Below the pieces are notes generated by a model that was not told the origin of the DNA, made no database searches, and was given only the letters and a program-made list of their open reading frames with translations. Both the position numbers and the translations under genes were made by a program. This document shows, in pieces, positions 1-13,600 of a DNA stretch of 64,000 nucleotides; position 1 is the first letter of the stretch, and each line of letters starts with the position of its first letter. The stretch lies in NCBI GenBank assembly GCA_002794735.1, contig NBAZ01000016.1:496001-560000 (forward strand). Direction: 5' to 3'. The stretch comes from Pyrrhoderma lamaoense (taxonomy: Eukaryota > Basidiomycota > Agaricomycetes > Hymenochaetales > Hymenochaetaceae).

Positions 1-1424
1 CGTCTCTTAGAGCATAGGAAGCAATACCATCAGATTATTGGGACAAAGGATAGTATCTCTCGCTTTTATCATATTCAAGAACTGGAAATGCACCACTTTC
101 TCCTCCGGGTCCTGGATGATCCTTGAGTCTTAGCGAGAGTATTAATCTGTGAGCCAGTCTTACAGTACATTCATCTGAGAAAGTCTAATTGGATAACTAT
201 AGATTACTAGGTGCCGTCTTGTTGAATGTTGCATATGGGTACAATGTCGAGCATGAGATATCCGACCCTCTTATTGCCTTCCTCGAACAAATAGCAGGAG
301 AAGCCTCTGACTCTTTCGAGCCCGGAAGATGGATGGTTGATGTGCTCCCCTTTTGTATGGGAAAGACTGTTTGATATCATACAGTGTACTAATGCATCTT
401 TTTTAGTACGTTATATTCCAGATTGGATACCTGGAGCAGAATTTAAGCGTATAGCTGCGCGGTGGAGGAAAAATCTTTCTTCAGCAATTGAAATTCCTTA
501 TTTGTTTGCGAAAAGAAATATTAACTCGGGGAATGCTTGTCCATCATTAGTGTCAATGCTCCTAGAAGATAGTGATTATAAAGAAGAGGATGTCATTAAA
601 TGGACTGCCGGGATTCTTTATGCTGCAGGAATCGATACAGTGAGTATTATCGAGTCTCATCGTATATGTTTTGAACTGATAATATCTCCTATAGACCTCT
701 GCAACGTTACAAAAATTCTTTTTGGCCATGGCGTTGTACCCTGAGGTACAAGCTAACGCGCAACGAGAAATAGACGGTGTCACTAGTGGAAAGCGTCTTC
801 CTTCATTCGATGACCGGAGAGACTGCCGTATATCAACGCATTGATCAAGGAGATCATTCGATGGAACACGGTTGCTCCTGTCGGTTTCCCTCATGCTGCC
901 TCAGAAGACACGGAGTATAATGGATACTTTATACCAAAAGGGGCAGCTATCATCACATATACATGGTAAACCGCTTGTTAGCTTCTGGTTTCACCTCTGC
1001 TCACTGTTGGGCAAATTATCAGGGGAATGTTACATGACCCTAAGATATACTCTGATCCAGAGACTTTCAATCCTGGGCGTTTTCTTGATACCAATGGCAA
1101 TATACCAGAGAAAGACCCATTTTCGCTGGTCTTTGGTTTCGGCCGCCGTGTTTGCCCTGGTCAAGAGTTTTCGATAACTTTGATTTATCTTTGTGTAGCA
1201 ATGTGTTTGTCGGTGTTCAACATTGAAAAGCCTCCGAACAAGGACCTAAATGTGGATTTCACATCGAGTCTTGTAATCAAACCATTGGACTTTGAGGTAG
1301 TGGTAAATCCCCGTAGCGAAGAGGCTAGAGATCTTATACGTTTATCCAAAGATGAGCATCCTATCGTGAAGGGATCCGCTGGGGCGATCAAAGATCTTCT
1401 TGATAAAATGAAGCCAAAAAAGTA
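1..1424 (+). pseudogene. Cytochrome P450 (paralogue 1), 5'-truncated by window edge, frameshifted
   Basis: This is the C-terminal three quarters of a microsomal class II fungal P450 monooxygenase, a haem-thiolate enzyme that oxidises small hydrophobic substrates at the ER with electrons from CPR. The haem-binding motif FGFGRRVCPG lies near 1135-1165 and the PERF-like region (NPGRF) just before it. The I-helix region (AAGIDT) is near 625-640. Introns align with the intact paralogue downstream. Against that paralogue two single-base losses appear: near 120-126, giving an in-frame TGA just before an intron, and near 824, between the I-helix exon and the ExxR region (KEIIRW). It is therefore a pseudogene, or the sequence has errors. 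The substrate is unknown; the family resembles fungal enzymes annotated as O-methylsterigmatocystin oxidoreductase-like. Confidence 0.8.
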
Positions 1425-2132
1425 ACATTCTGTCTCATGATTTTTATAAATGTAGTTGTAGGTCAGTGTGTACATGAGCATACACGTGCAGTAAAAGCAC
1501 TTATTATAATTTTACTCAAAGAACGAAATCTGAAGTTAGCCGCTATTACAAGTCCTTCTATTGGTTACTCTTAATCGAGCTTGTTTACTAATAAGTTCAA
1601 TGTCAATATGACGTCAGATTCATAAGTATATCCGATAGACTGAAGGCTCTTGTTAACAGAAGGATCAACCTAATAAAGTGATAACACATAATTGGCTGAT
1701 GTTGTTGTTTCTTCATGTCCATACTACTTATCATAGGAGAGAGGTCCACATGAACTACCTGTACATGTCTTCAAATACCTGACCTTATTTGAAATGCCTA
1801 GAAATCAGGGAAGACTTAGTTCTGTATCGAAGACCAAGTCAAAATGGATTGGTGCAGCATTGGGTACTTACTGTATTAGCGAACCCTATTTACGATTACT
1901 GATATTTCATATCTTTGAGCGGAGTAAATTATTAATCTCCCGCTACATTGGAAGAAGCATGCCTCGCGAGTTACGAATAGTCTTTGGGGTTCCTTGATAG
2001 CCATACAATATAAAAAGATGAGCGCCCATATTTTGATCCCTGGGTTAAAGGGCTGCAATATTGATATTTATATCCCTATCTTCATCAGTTCCGTTCTCCC
2101 ATGCTCTTCCTTTAGCATCGAAAACGCATAGT
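1425..2132. other. Intergenic, P450-1 to P450-2
   Basis: I see no supported gene here. It is AT-rich spacer holding the 3' end region of P450-1 and the upstream region of P450-2. A 67-codon open frame at 1794-1997 has no recognisable domain. Confidence 0.6.
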
Positions 2133-4003
2133 ATGATTACTGTAGTCGACACTCTTCTAGTCGTTATTACTAGTTATCTTCTATATAAGTTTTTAGAGTC
2201 GATCAAACAACGACGCATATATCCCCCGGGTCCAAAAGCGCTTCCTTTGATCGGTAACTTGCTAGACCTTCCTCGTGGAGATGATGAAATATGGATGCAT
2301 TGGAAAAAGTTCAAGGATTCATATGGCAAGCCTACCATGTTTATCATCCTCTTGATTTAGTCACTTATTGAGGCGCATGAAGGTCCTATCGCCTCAATTA
2401 AAATACTGGGGAAACGCTTGATTATTATAAACGACGCCAAAATCACGTTCGATTTACTCGACAAAAGATCAAAGATATTCTCAGATAGACCGCATCTGAC
2501 ATTTTCTGGGGAAATGATTGGTTGGAATGACTCGCCAACTCACATGAACTATTCAGAGCGTCTTTTGAAACATAGAAAACAGTTTTATCAGGCTATCGGA
2601 TCAAAGGATGCGATATCCAAGTTTGAACACGTGAGAGAGGTTGAGATACGTAGATTTCTCCTCAGATTTCTGGATGAATCTGCAAGTACGAAGCTTTTTG
2701 AGAGCATTCATCTGTACGTTTTTGCTTGTTTTTGTACTCTTGTCTAGAGTTAGTCATACCCTCCTAGGATGATAGGATCTATACTACTGAGTATAACATA
2801 TGGATATAGCGCTGAGCATGATACAAATGACCCGTTAATTGCATTTATTGAGCAAGTTGCGGAGGAAGCTTGTTCTGCAACAGAACCAGGGAAGTGGCTA
2901 GTTGACATAATTCCAATCTGTACGTAGACAGTAGTATACATCTAACTCTACCCTCCATGTATACTAACACACTAATAGTACGTTATCTCCCCGTGTGGAT
3001 GCCGGGAACCGATTTCAAACGAGTAGCCACTACTTACAGAAGGAATCTTCTCGCAATGATTGATATTCCTTTCAAATTTGCAAAGGAAAATATAGAATCT
3101 GGAAATGCATACTCTTCTCTTGTCTCGTTACTTCTTAGTAGCGGCGAGCTTTCTCACGAGGAAGAAGAAATTGTAAAATGGTCTGTCGGATTGCTCTACT
3201 CTGCCGGCGTCGATACTGTGAGTTTTACAACCTCGTAAAACTAAGATAGCACTAACGAAGACGTTTCAGACCGCTACTACGCTGCGGAAGTTCTTTTTGG
3301 CAATGACATTGTTCCCTGATATACAGGCGAGAGCCCAAGCTGAAATTGATACCGTAGTTGGCGAAGGACGATTTCCGACGTCTAAAGACCGCGAAAGACT
3401 ACCGTATATCGATGCACTCATTAAAGAGGTTCTTCGATGGAATACGACAGTTCCTTTAGGTCTTCCACACGCGACGTCGGAAGATACAGAGTACAATGGT
3501 TACTTCATCCCCAAGGGAGCAACTATCATCACGAATACCTGGTACGTCAGCTTTTCTTCTCCAAATGGGCCTTGCAAGCTACTTAGACGTTATGTATTAG
3601 GGGAATGCTACACGATCCCCAAAACTATGCAGATCCGGATAATTTTGCCCCCGAACGGTTTCTAGGTACTGATAACAAAGACCCTGAGATTGATCCATCA
3701 ACATTAGCTTTCGGATTTGGGCGTCGTGTTTGTCCCGGGAGAGAGTTTGCAGAAGCTACGATATATCTTTGTATATCTATGTGTTTAGCAGTGTTCAACA
3801 TTGAGAAACCTGAGAATCGGGAACTTAAAGTAAAGTTCATGTCGAAAATTGTGAGCAGCCCTATGGATTTCGAGGTCGTGATAAAGCCCCGCAGTGAAAG
3901 GTATGAGGCTCTGGTACGCTTGATTGAGGACGAGCATCCCCTTGAGAAAGGCTCTGGAGAAGCGATACGAGATGCTATTTCTAGAATTATAGCACAAGAT
4001 TGA
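2133..4003 (+). CDS. Cytochrome P450 monooxygenase (paralogue 2), intact
   Basis: This is an ER-anchored class II P450 of about 500 residues, the only one of the four + strand copies with no visible lesion. The ATG at 2133 precedes one N-terminal hydrophobic anchor and then the proline-rich hinge YPPGPKALPLIGN. The remaining motifs run in order: I-helix SAGVDT/TAT split by an intron near 3219, ExxR in KEVLRW, PERF as APERFLG, and the Cys-ligand loop FGFGRRVCPG near 3713-3742. The C-terminus ends at the TGA at 4001-4003. Six introns are needed. The first (2326-2383) begins with GC rather than GT. An upstream ATG at 2061 would add 24 residues before the anchor and is less likely. Flanking copies are head-to-tail, so this is a tandem P450 array. 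The substrate cannot be deduced. Confidence 0.9.
2326..2383 (+). other. GC-AG intron in P450-2
   Basis: The first intron starts with GCAAGC and ends AAG. Only this splice joins ...FKDSYG to PIASIKIL in frame, matching the conserved P450 segment at this place in the paralogues. Confidence 0.75.
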
Positions 4004-4523
4004 TGTACTACCACACTTAGTATTTCTACTTGTAATGATAAAATTCCAATAACTTGTATGTATATGCCTTACTATCCCTATTAGCTATGACTAATATGGC
4101 TCTGTTTGAAGTGGGATTGATAATACCAAGTGGTGTGGGCTGAAATTTTGACCGGTGTTACTGAGCTAGTCTAATTTTGAAATTGGGGATGCAGGTTGTG
4201 CACTGTAGATATTGCGTCATGAATCATACTTTCCTGTTTCAAGGTCTATTTTAAGTCTATCTGGCGTGCATTTAGACTAAATCGCATGATTCATACCATC
4301 TTACTGGATAAATCATTAATGTATATATAAATATATATACCATTTCCCCTTTCGTATTGAGTATTGTCATGGGTATATACAGATAAAGTAGTCTTTTCAC
4401 GTGTCGTAATACTACACGCCATATATTTTAAGCTTTGATTTATTGTAGGGCCTGAAGTATCAGGCTAGATGGTCTTCTCCCTCCTATAAATACCTTTTTT
4501 GCACTGCCTACACACCATTCAGC
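4004..4523. other. Intergenic, P450-2 to P450-3
   Basis: No gene is seen. An AT-rich stretch around 4320-4345 contains alternating TATA runs. The promoter of P450-3 lies at the right end. Confidence 0.6.
4485..4492 (+). promoter_or_regulatory. TATA box upstream of P450-3
   Basis: The sequence TATAAATA lies 39 nt before the ATG at 4524, a plausible distance for a core promoter with a short 5' UTR. The assignment rests on the motif and position only. Confidence 0.5.
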
Positions 4524-6388
4524 ATGTCTCTTTCATGCATCTCCCTAGTACTTATCGGCACCTACCTTCTCACCAAGGGCTGGTGGATTTTTTTCATCCG
4601 TGAAGACCGTAGATATCCACCTGGTCCCAGGGCTCTACCGATTATAGGTAATATTCTAGATCTTCCTCGACAAGGAGATGAAATATGGTCGTACTGGAAA
4701 AAATTCAAGGATGCATACGGCACGTATTCAGTTTTGAGACTGATGAAGAAGAACTTAATCATCATTTCAGGTCCTATCAGCTCACTAAAAGTTCTAAACA
4801 AAGTCATTATCATAATAAACGACGTTGATACTGCGTACGAGCTACTTGATAAACGAGCGAAGAACTTTTCAGATAGGCCGACCATGACGTTTTCTGGAGA
4901 AATGCTGGGTTGGAATAACTCACCTACTCATATGAGCTACTCAGAGAGGTTATTGAAGCATAGAAAGCAGCTACATCAGATTATCGGGACAAAAAATGGT
5001 GTTTCCCGTTTCAATCATCTTCAGGAAGTAGAGATACGGCGCTTCCTATTACGAACCTTGAACAAGTCAACAGAGTTCTTCCACAACATCAAATTGTATA
5101 AGACCATTCTTCTCCATATCGCAACATAGACTAACACTCTTTACAGGATGCTAGGGACTATAATATTAAATATGGGTTATGGATATGTGGCCGAGCACCA
5201 GTCGAATGATCCTTTCATTGCATTTTTTGATCAAGTAACAAAGGAATCTATAAGAGCGGCGGAACCAGGGAAGTGGTTGGTTGATATATTTCCCATTCGT
5301 GAGAGATCAACGTTTTCGAAGTCAAATTTGAATGTTTACACGAGGATGTACCAGTGCGTCATGTTCCTTCCTGGGTACCAGGGGCGGAGTTTAAACGAAT
5401 AGTAGCCCGGTTCAGAAGAAATCTTTTCGCGATGATCGATACTCCCTTTCTTTTCGTGAAGAGAAATATAGAAAATGGAACTGCTCGCCCTTCTCTTGTA
5501 TCATTACTTCTTGAAAGCGGTGATCTAACACATGAGGATGAAGAGATCGTCAAATGGACTGCTGGTATACTCTATGCCGCAGGCGTGGACACCGTAAGCT
5601 TCATATCCGAGTAAAAAATATGCGTTATGATCTAATCTACTGGTATTATACAGACCGCCGCAACATTACAAAAGTTCTTTCTAGTAATGGCAATGTTCCC
5701 AGAAGTACAGAAGAAATGTCAGAGGGAGATTGATGCTGTCATTGGTAGAGAACGATTTCCTACATCAGATGATCGTGAAAATCTACCATACATTGGAGCG
5801 ATGATCAAGGAGATCATCCGATGGAATGCAATAGTTCCTGTAGGCCTCCCGCGAGCTGCATCTGAGGATACAGAATACAATGGATATTTCATCCCTAAAG
5901 GAGCGACTATAATCACAAATATATGGTAGTAACTTTACTTATCTCCTCACATTGAGCTATACTGACTGTTGAGCGGATAAAATGTAGGGGATTATTACAT
6001 GATCCTCAGTATTATAGTGATCCAATGTGTTTTCGACCTGAGCGATTTCTTAGTGATGCGGACATGTTCCTGAAATGGACCCATGTCCGCTAATTTTTGG
6101 ACTTGGACGTCGCACCTGCCCTGGGGAGATTTTTGCGGAAGCAACGATATATCTTTCCGTGGTGATGTGTTTGACAGTGTTTAAAATCGAGAAGCCTGTA
6201 AACGGTGAACTGAAAGCGAGTTTTACTCCAGGTATCGTGAGAGCCCCAATCGATTTTGAAGTAGTATGCAAGCCGCGCAGCGAATATGCGGAAGGTCTGA
6301 TACGATCGATCGGGAGGAGCATCCTCCAGAAAAGAGCTCTACAGATGAAATCAAAGATGCTCTTGCTGGTTTAAAGTACTATCAGTAA
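4524..6388 (+). pseudogene. Cytochrome P450 (paralogue 3), two frameshifts near the 3' end
   Basis: This is a near-complete class II P450: N-terminal anchor, hinge YPPGPRALPIIGN, I-helix AAGVDT, ExxR (KEIIRW), and Cys loop read as FGLGRRTCPG near 6093-6122. The exon pattern equals that of paralogue 2, including a GC-AG first intron (4720-4770). Two single-base losses relative to paralogue 4 occur, near 6058-6063, just before the haem loop, and near 6309-6316, close to the C-terminus. As written the protein would stop before the haem-binding cysteine. A TATA box sits 39 nt upstream. About 145 bp of the exon around 5433-5590 is identical to paralogue 4 apart from one deleted base there. Confidence 0.8.
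4720..4770 (+). other. GC-AG intron in P450-3
   Basis: The intron starts GCACGT and ends TTTCAG. It is required to give ...FKDAYG followed by PISSLKVL. The same position in P450-4 has a normal GT donor. Confidence 0.7.
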
Positions 6389-7577
6389 TGTAGAAAAATT
6401 AATTTTCAGATATTCAATTAGTATTGACGTTGAAATACATATCTACTATAAATAACGAAAACGATAGAAGTTTACAATGTCACCTTGAACAATAAGTACT
6501 CAATTCGAGCGTAAGCATAGATAAGAGTGTCATGTATAGCACATAGAAACCATGTATAAGTCAAATAAAAGCGTGTCTGTTAAATATCTAACCAGACCAA
6601 CGTTTGTGAGCTCTGAACTCACGTGATGACTCACCATTATTTGCCATTCCAGTCAAGCAATTATTATTATATGCGAAGTACATGTACATGTGTATGAGTA
6701 TCCAGAGAAAATTAGGTGATTCTTGGATGGATCCACTTATAGTGAGACTAGCCAATTTTGTGGTATTTTTTTGTTATTTTCTTTAGTCACAGTTGAGATA
6801 CAAGTTGCTTTTTACACTACTGCATATATTACAGGAGCTTAATTATAATTATTGCCATGAATTATCAATATTTTCAGTAAAAAGTACTTCTAATGTCGAA
6901 ACGCCTTTATAGCTTGTCTCCAGCACTTTTCAGGATTCTACTACTGGACCGAGACCTAGTCCTATATCATAGAAGAACCTCTTGAATTTCAAATTATAAC
7001 ATATAAATGAAATTATCAGTGATAGCAGAATGTACTATATATTATATAAGAACCTACAAGTTAGCTATTGGTTAGTTAACTTAAAGAAGTCTGCCTCATC
7101 GAATCATGGCGAGACGATAAATAAAGCATAACGTTATGCTGACTGCCGTTCCTATCTTATGTCACTACCTAAGCTCAAATACATCCTCGGGAAGTAATTC
7201 ATCCAAAACTTGAATTTGAGTTATGCGCTGAAGAGGGTATGGCAGGTAAAGGAGTTTGGTGGCAGAATGTAGGCCATCGAATGCCGAAAATGTCCGAATA
7301 CATCCATATCATTTGGATCCTTCCATACAAATCAGGACACGTAACAAGACTGTGGTGCATCAATCTAATTCTTTACTCAATGTATTGTCGCTTCTGAAAA
7401 GAACCATGTTCTATTCCTGAGAGTTCCCATCCACGCCGATACACTCATCATATGTGCTAGTCTACCTTGAGAATGAGGAGATCGCAAACCCGGGGTCATT
7501 TGGGCTGGATTCTTGGGATGGCCCATATGAGTTCAATATATATGCCTCCTTACAGACCCCACTTGTCCTGCATCAAG
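6389..7577. other. Intergenic, P450-3 to P450-4
   Basis: About 1.2 kb of AT-rich sequence with no frame I can support. It carries the upstream region of P450-4. Confidence 0.55.
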
Positions 7578-9432
7578 ATGTCTTTCGTGCAGACAACCCT
7601 TGGTTTTGTTGTTACCTACCTCCTTGCTAAGGCTTTATTCTCTTCTAAATTTTTCATTGGAAAATGGCATAACTATCCTCCGGGCCCTAAAGCGCTACCA
7701 TTAATTGGAAATGTACTAGATCTCCCGAGAGGAGGAGGAGAGCTGTGGTTGTACTGGGAGAAATTTAAGGATCTGTATGGTATGTTTACAGTAATTGTAG
7801 ATATGGTTCCCACGCGAGCTTATAACCCAGGACCTATTAGCTCCCTCAAAATATTCAACAAAGTTATAGTTATAGTAAACGATGTCAACACTGCTTATGA
7901 GCTACTCGACAAGAAGAGCTTCTCCGATAGGCCGAGTCTCACATTTCTCGGAGAAATGATGAGTTGGAATGACTCACCTACTCATATGAAATATCGGAGA
8001 GACTATTGAAACATAGAAAACAACTGCATCAGATTATTGGGACAAAAAATGGTGTCAATCGTTTTAATCATCTTCAGGAAATAGAGATACGACGTTTTCT
8101 ATTTCGAACCCTGAACAAGTCAACAGAATTCTTCCACAACATTAAATTGTATAACTCCTTTTTCGTCTTCACATTAAACTCGAGCTTATTTTCTCTTCAG
8201 GATGCTAGGAACTATATTATTGGATATGGGATATGGATATAAAGCCGAGCATCAATCAAGTGATCCTTTCATTGCGTTTGTCGATAAAGTAACAAGAGAA
8301 GCTAGTAGGGCGACGGAGCCAGGGAAGTGGCTGGTTGATATTTTCCCCTTTCGTGAGATAGAAACCTCTTCGAGATCGTGAAATCGAATACTTACATACG
8401 AATGTATCAGTGCGGCATGTCCCTTCCTGGGTACCAGGGGCGGAGTTTAAGCGTTTAGCTGCTCGCTATAGAAAAAACTTGTCCGTGATGATCGATACTC
8501 CCTTTCTTTTCGTGAAGAGAAATATAGAAAATGGAACTGCTCGCCCTTCTCTTGTATCATTACTTCTTGAAGCGGTGATCTAACACATGAGGATGAAGAG
8601 ATCGTCAAATGGACTGCTGGTATACTCTATGTGGCAGGAGTGGATACCGTAAGCCTCATATTAAGCAGATTATATGTATTACGATACTAACTAGTGGTAT
8701 TATAGACCGCCGCAACATTACAAAAGTTCTTTCTGGTAATGGCAATGTTCCCAGAAGTGCAGAAGAAATGTCAGGAGGAGATTGATACAGTCATTGGTAG
8801 AGAACGGTTTCCTACATCTGATGATCGTGAGAATCTACCATATATTGGAGCGATGATAAGGAGATTTTCGATGGAATGCAATCGTTCCTGTAGGTCTTCC
8901 GAGAGCTACTTCGGAGGATACAGAATACAATGGATATTTCATCCCTAAAGGAGCGACTATAATCACGAACATATGGTACTAACATTTTATATCTCCGCAC
9001 ATTGAGCTACACTGACAACTGTTCGAATAATATATAGGGGATTATTGCACGATCCTCAGTATTATAATGATCCGATGTGTTTTCGACCTGAGCGATTTCT
9101 TAGTGATGGTGGGCACGTTCCTGAAATGAATCCATCTCCGCTGATTTTTGGACCTGGACGGCGCACCTGTCCTGGGAGGAAGTTTGCAGAAGCAACATTT
9201 TATCTTCTGTGGTGATGTGTTTAGCAGTGTTTAACATCGAGAAACCTGAAAACGGCGAGCTGAAGATGAAGTTCACGCCAGGGATCGTGAGAGCTCCAGT
9301 GGATTATGAAGTGGTGTTTAAGCCGCGCAGCGATATGCGGAAAGTCTGATAAGATCGATCAAAGAAGAGCATCCTCCAGAAAAGAGCTCTACAGATGAAA
9401 TAGAAGATGCTCTTGTTGGACTGATATTATAA
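7578..9432 (+). pseudogene. Cytochrome P450 (paralogue 4), heavily frameshifted
   Basis: This is closest to paralogue 3. The ATG at 7578 starts a hydrophobic anchor followed by YPPGPKALPLIGN. A longer frame from 7467 adds residues that no paralogue has. The haem loop reads FGPGRRTCPG near 9150-9180. At least six single-base losses against paralogue 3 are visible: near 7994, 8570, 8857, 8866, 9206 and 9331. The first intron uses a GT donor, whereas copies 2 and 3 use GC. The lesion density is the highest of the array, so genuine decay is more likely here than for copies with one or two lesions. It still may be inflated by sequence errors. Confidence 0.8.
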
Positions 9433-10697
9433 GATGACTAATATGAATATAACAACTTCTTAGCATAGTTATTAATGAGCTGTATGTTCTGTGATTGTAA
9501 ATTTGTCATATGTATTCTTTCTATTGCAATGCGACGACCACGTGAAGCCTTTAAGGAGTATAACTTTGTAGAAACTTTACGGTCCATTACAAGCGTTAGG
9601 GAAAAAAACTGCAACCGCTTGTCAAAGAGGAGAATATGATGTGAAAGTTCCCAATTTTTTTTATCAAGCAATCATCGAGATACTATGAGAAGGCTTACAG
9701 ATTATGTCATGAATGTATAGATGCAATGTCGATTGTCTATAATTGAGTTTTTATGATTAATCGCGAGCTTTTATACGGGACTTAATCATCGGGGACATGC
9801 AACTGATGATAGAGTTGAGGTGGGAGAAATCACTAAAAAATCATGGACTTATCCTAAGAATGAGATCCTCGGAGATCATGAGAAGTAGTATCGTTTGAGC
9901 TTGTAACGACTCTAAATTTTGATACTAGACTTTTTTGTCCACGAACAACCCGCGACAGTGGCTTTAGCATGAATGGGTTATTAAAATTAAATTAGTTGCT
10001 TCCTTCGGTTCTTCAAATTCATCTAGTCGTTAGCGATCGAATTACATCGAGATACTGCGGGTGTATCCAGATCCATTATCACACCTCTAGGACGAAGAAA
10101 GGATAAATTCAGGTTTTCTTTCACATTCTTAATTTCGGTATTTCGGTTGTAGTGTAAGACCTAAGCTCATTGAAGATGCATGAGAGTTATCAAGGATAGT
10201 TTTTTGAGTATTACATAATAAATTGAGTTACATGAGGCCTGAGATCCATACTAGATGCGTGCAAGAGCCGATCGGTATTCAACTTCTATCTACCCGCGTG
10301 TTTTTATGGCTGAAGTTAAACTATGACAACGACGACGAGCATACAGACCTCGCAGTGATAGCAATCTTCTTGAAGCATTAATTTCCAAGTATACTCGAGT
10401 ATTTATAATGAAGATTCGGGAGGGTATAGGTATGCCGAAGGCGGAGTGACAGCGTGAGTTTTCATAATGATACAAGTATCTATTATTAAAATTTCTATTA
10501 CATGTAGTTGTATATCCCGAACAAGCTTAATTGCTTCTCCGTCTCTCAAATGCGCACGTCTCTTGCCCTCCTCTTGTCCCCTTTCCCATCGACGTCGTGT
10601 GCTCTCCGCTGACCCCTTGTCTTCAGCGAGTCGACAAACACCTCAGTATCGCCATCGTTTTTAGAGCTATCGACACTGATTAACATTCAATTTGTCG
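9433..10697. other. Intergenic, P450-4 to 7TM gene
   Basis: I see no gene. Short open frames here have no domain, no homologous copy in the window and no splice support. Confidence 0.55.
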
Positions 10698-13600
10698 ATG
10701 CCCGAACTTGCTCATGGTGTCTATTCTGACAATCCTGAAGAAGGCCCTTTTGTTATTTTCCCGACTCACGCGCACCAGATATTGAGCAATGTGATTCATA
10801 TTCTTGGTCAGTACTCTTCTTTCTATCTTATTGTCTATTGTTGTGAGAGAGGGAGCTGCATAAGCTATTGTCCTATCTACTGCTACTCTCTTTCTCATAA
10901 ATCTGTTACTAAACTGTTACAACAGGATGTTCAATATTGGCTTGCTGCTTTGCTCGCAGGACAGAAAACGATCAGTTCCTTTCGCGTAGCTGGTGGACAA
11001 ACCTTACATGGGCTCGGCTACTTGTCATATTAGTGTTCCTAGATTCGTATGTGTACTTCTTTACTCCAAGCTTGAAATAAGAGATCACATCTAATCTTTT
11101 ATTTTAGTTGGTTTTTTCTGGCGTTCTGTGAGTGCCACTTCTAAAGTCGTGCCGCGGCGTCTAACAAAATAACAACTCGACGTCACATTTTATAGCAGGA
11201 ATACTTGTTAACGGTGTTGGTCTCTCTGTATCCATACCCGTGTGCTCTCTCGGTATTTTCGCCTGTATCTTCTTTTATGCCGGAAGCAAAGTTAGTGTTT
11301 ATATCAAAATGACTTCATTCTACATTTGTAACTTCCTTTTTGGGAGTTCTATCACTATTTTGCTATCGACTCGGCAATTTCCGATTTCACACCATTTCTT
11401 TATTTGTTTGCGTTTATATCCTACGTTCTGACTTCCATTTCTACTTGGTTTCTGATTTCTGAAATAGGGCCTTATCTATCTTTTTCTTGTCGAAAGGTAT
11501 GTATCAATTTTATTCTCTATTGGGCCGAAATTCACTACTTGATTCACATTTTCTGATTCCCTTCTGACTTCTACCCGGTGGGACATTTTTACTATCCCGT
11601 GCCCTTTTTAAAATAACTCCGCGAACTCCTCGGATACCTATTGTCTTTGGATCTTTTTGGGTAATCAAACACTGATCGAGATAATGCAGAGTTTGGGTCG
11701 TTTGTTCGGCAGGAAAGACAATTACCCGTTGGCAATCACGTATCTATCGCGCCTGTGCAATTATTGCATTTGGTTACATTGGAATTGTAGCTGTTATGAT
11801 TATTGGCCGTATTACGGAAATTAGGGAGACTGACGGTGCATGTGTGATCGGTCTCGAGAATATTGCGTAAGTGATTATTCTTTCTTCTGCGGGTTGCAGA
11901 ATCACGCCATAAACTATAGCTAACTAGGGTAAAAAAACCTCTAGGACTATCCCACTAATATCTTACGATTTTTTCGTCAATGTTGTGAGTTTGCAGGATA
12001 CATCGTTTTTGTGAACTAACACTTAGATCTAAATGTATTCAGCTTTTAACATCATTGTTTTTATGGTATATTTACCGTGAAAAACGCATTGGAATTCGTT
12101 TGCGGCTCCTCGCTAGAAGAACAGCTTTTGCAAGTGTTGTTGCCTTAGCTACTTCGGGGGTAAATGTTCTAGTCTTGCTTATATTGAGCGGTCGACAGCT
12201 TGGATGGGTATGCTTAGGCTCATGTGCAACAGACGTCACCGTCAATGCGGTCGTACTATACTGGGTGACAGCACCACCTAGGCCTATTTCCCCTTGTAAC
12301 TCTCCAAAGCCACCTCCAGTTAGTGCAGTGATGGATGCGAATGATGATTGCGTCTGTCTGTATTGTATGCTCAACGGGAATAGCAGCAACAGTCATAGTG
12401 TGGAAGCTGGCGTAGATGCAGATCTCGAAGCTTGCCCCCGCAGACAAGTCTACTCAATCAACATTTGCCCTCGTAATCACCCAGATTCTCAAACGTATAC
12501 GTGTTCTAAGTGCGCCCATACCTTCAATAATTCTTCTTGGCGCTGGCCATGGGAACCCTTACCATATAAGGAAACAAGCTTGGAAAATAACCTCAATTAC
12601 GACACGTTCCGCAATCCTATTGCATCATATGAATTCCGTTTTCCCTGGTCTTTTATTGCTAGCACTACTCATAGTCGGAGTCATAGCCAGAGCTTACATG
12701 GATTCGATCATTTGCCTGAAGAGGCGGGTCTAAATCATATAGAATCACGTACACGTTCACGATCGCTAAGTTTAGGCCGATTAGTTGAGGAATATCTAGG
12801 AAGGGGTGCCGATAGTCGTAACAACAATCATGAGAACTCTATACAGTGTGCCCAGAAAAAGATATTACAGATGCTTATAGAGCTGATCTACCCAGTAGCT
12901 CGTTGTTACCGGTCGTAGATCAAAGGAGAACGACCATGAACTCGCATCGCCTGACCATAGATATCGATGTTGATAGAGACTCAATTTCTGCACCCCCTCA
13001 TAGCATCGATATGTCTTTTCCCGACGAATTCTCCTCTGTATTAGAATTCAGAAGGGATCTTGGTTTAGATTCTGATATTGACTTGGAAGAACCCGAGTCT
13101 CCATCTTCTCACGAGACACACGGGACGGTCGGGAGTCAGTCTCGTCTTATGGTACGGAGGGATACAGATGAGCAATTAGAACTTGATGAACCGGAAGCAT
13201 TGCACCCTAATGCAAATAATATACGGTTCCCAACGGAGGACGCGTATGCGCGTTGGAGAAGGATGCATTCGCAATCACGACAATCACGTTCAGCATCCAC
13301 TCCACCTGAATCCTCCGGCCTGAAGGAAGGCGGTGTCACACCTGAAGCACCAGAAGTATCTTCAAGAGTGCTGCATCCTACTGTATCGTCTTCGAGTCCT
13401 TATATAAATAATCATCTAAATTGTTCAACTAGTCTACTACCCTCGGCTTCAGCATCTGCGATAGCCTCCTCTTCGACCTTGAATTCAAACTCAAGATGTT
13501 CATCCTTTCCTCTTTCATCCACAAAAACACTAGCACAGGCTTTGTACCAGCACTCCCATCAGAGCTTGGCGAGCTCTAGATCTAATGGAGATCACGACAG

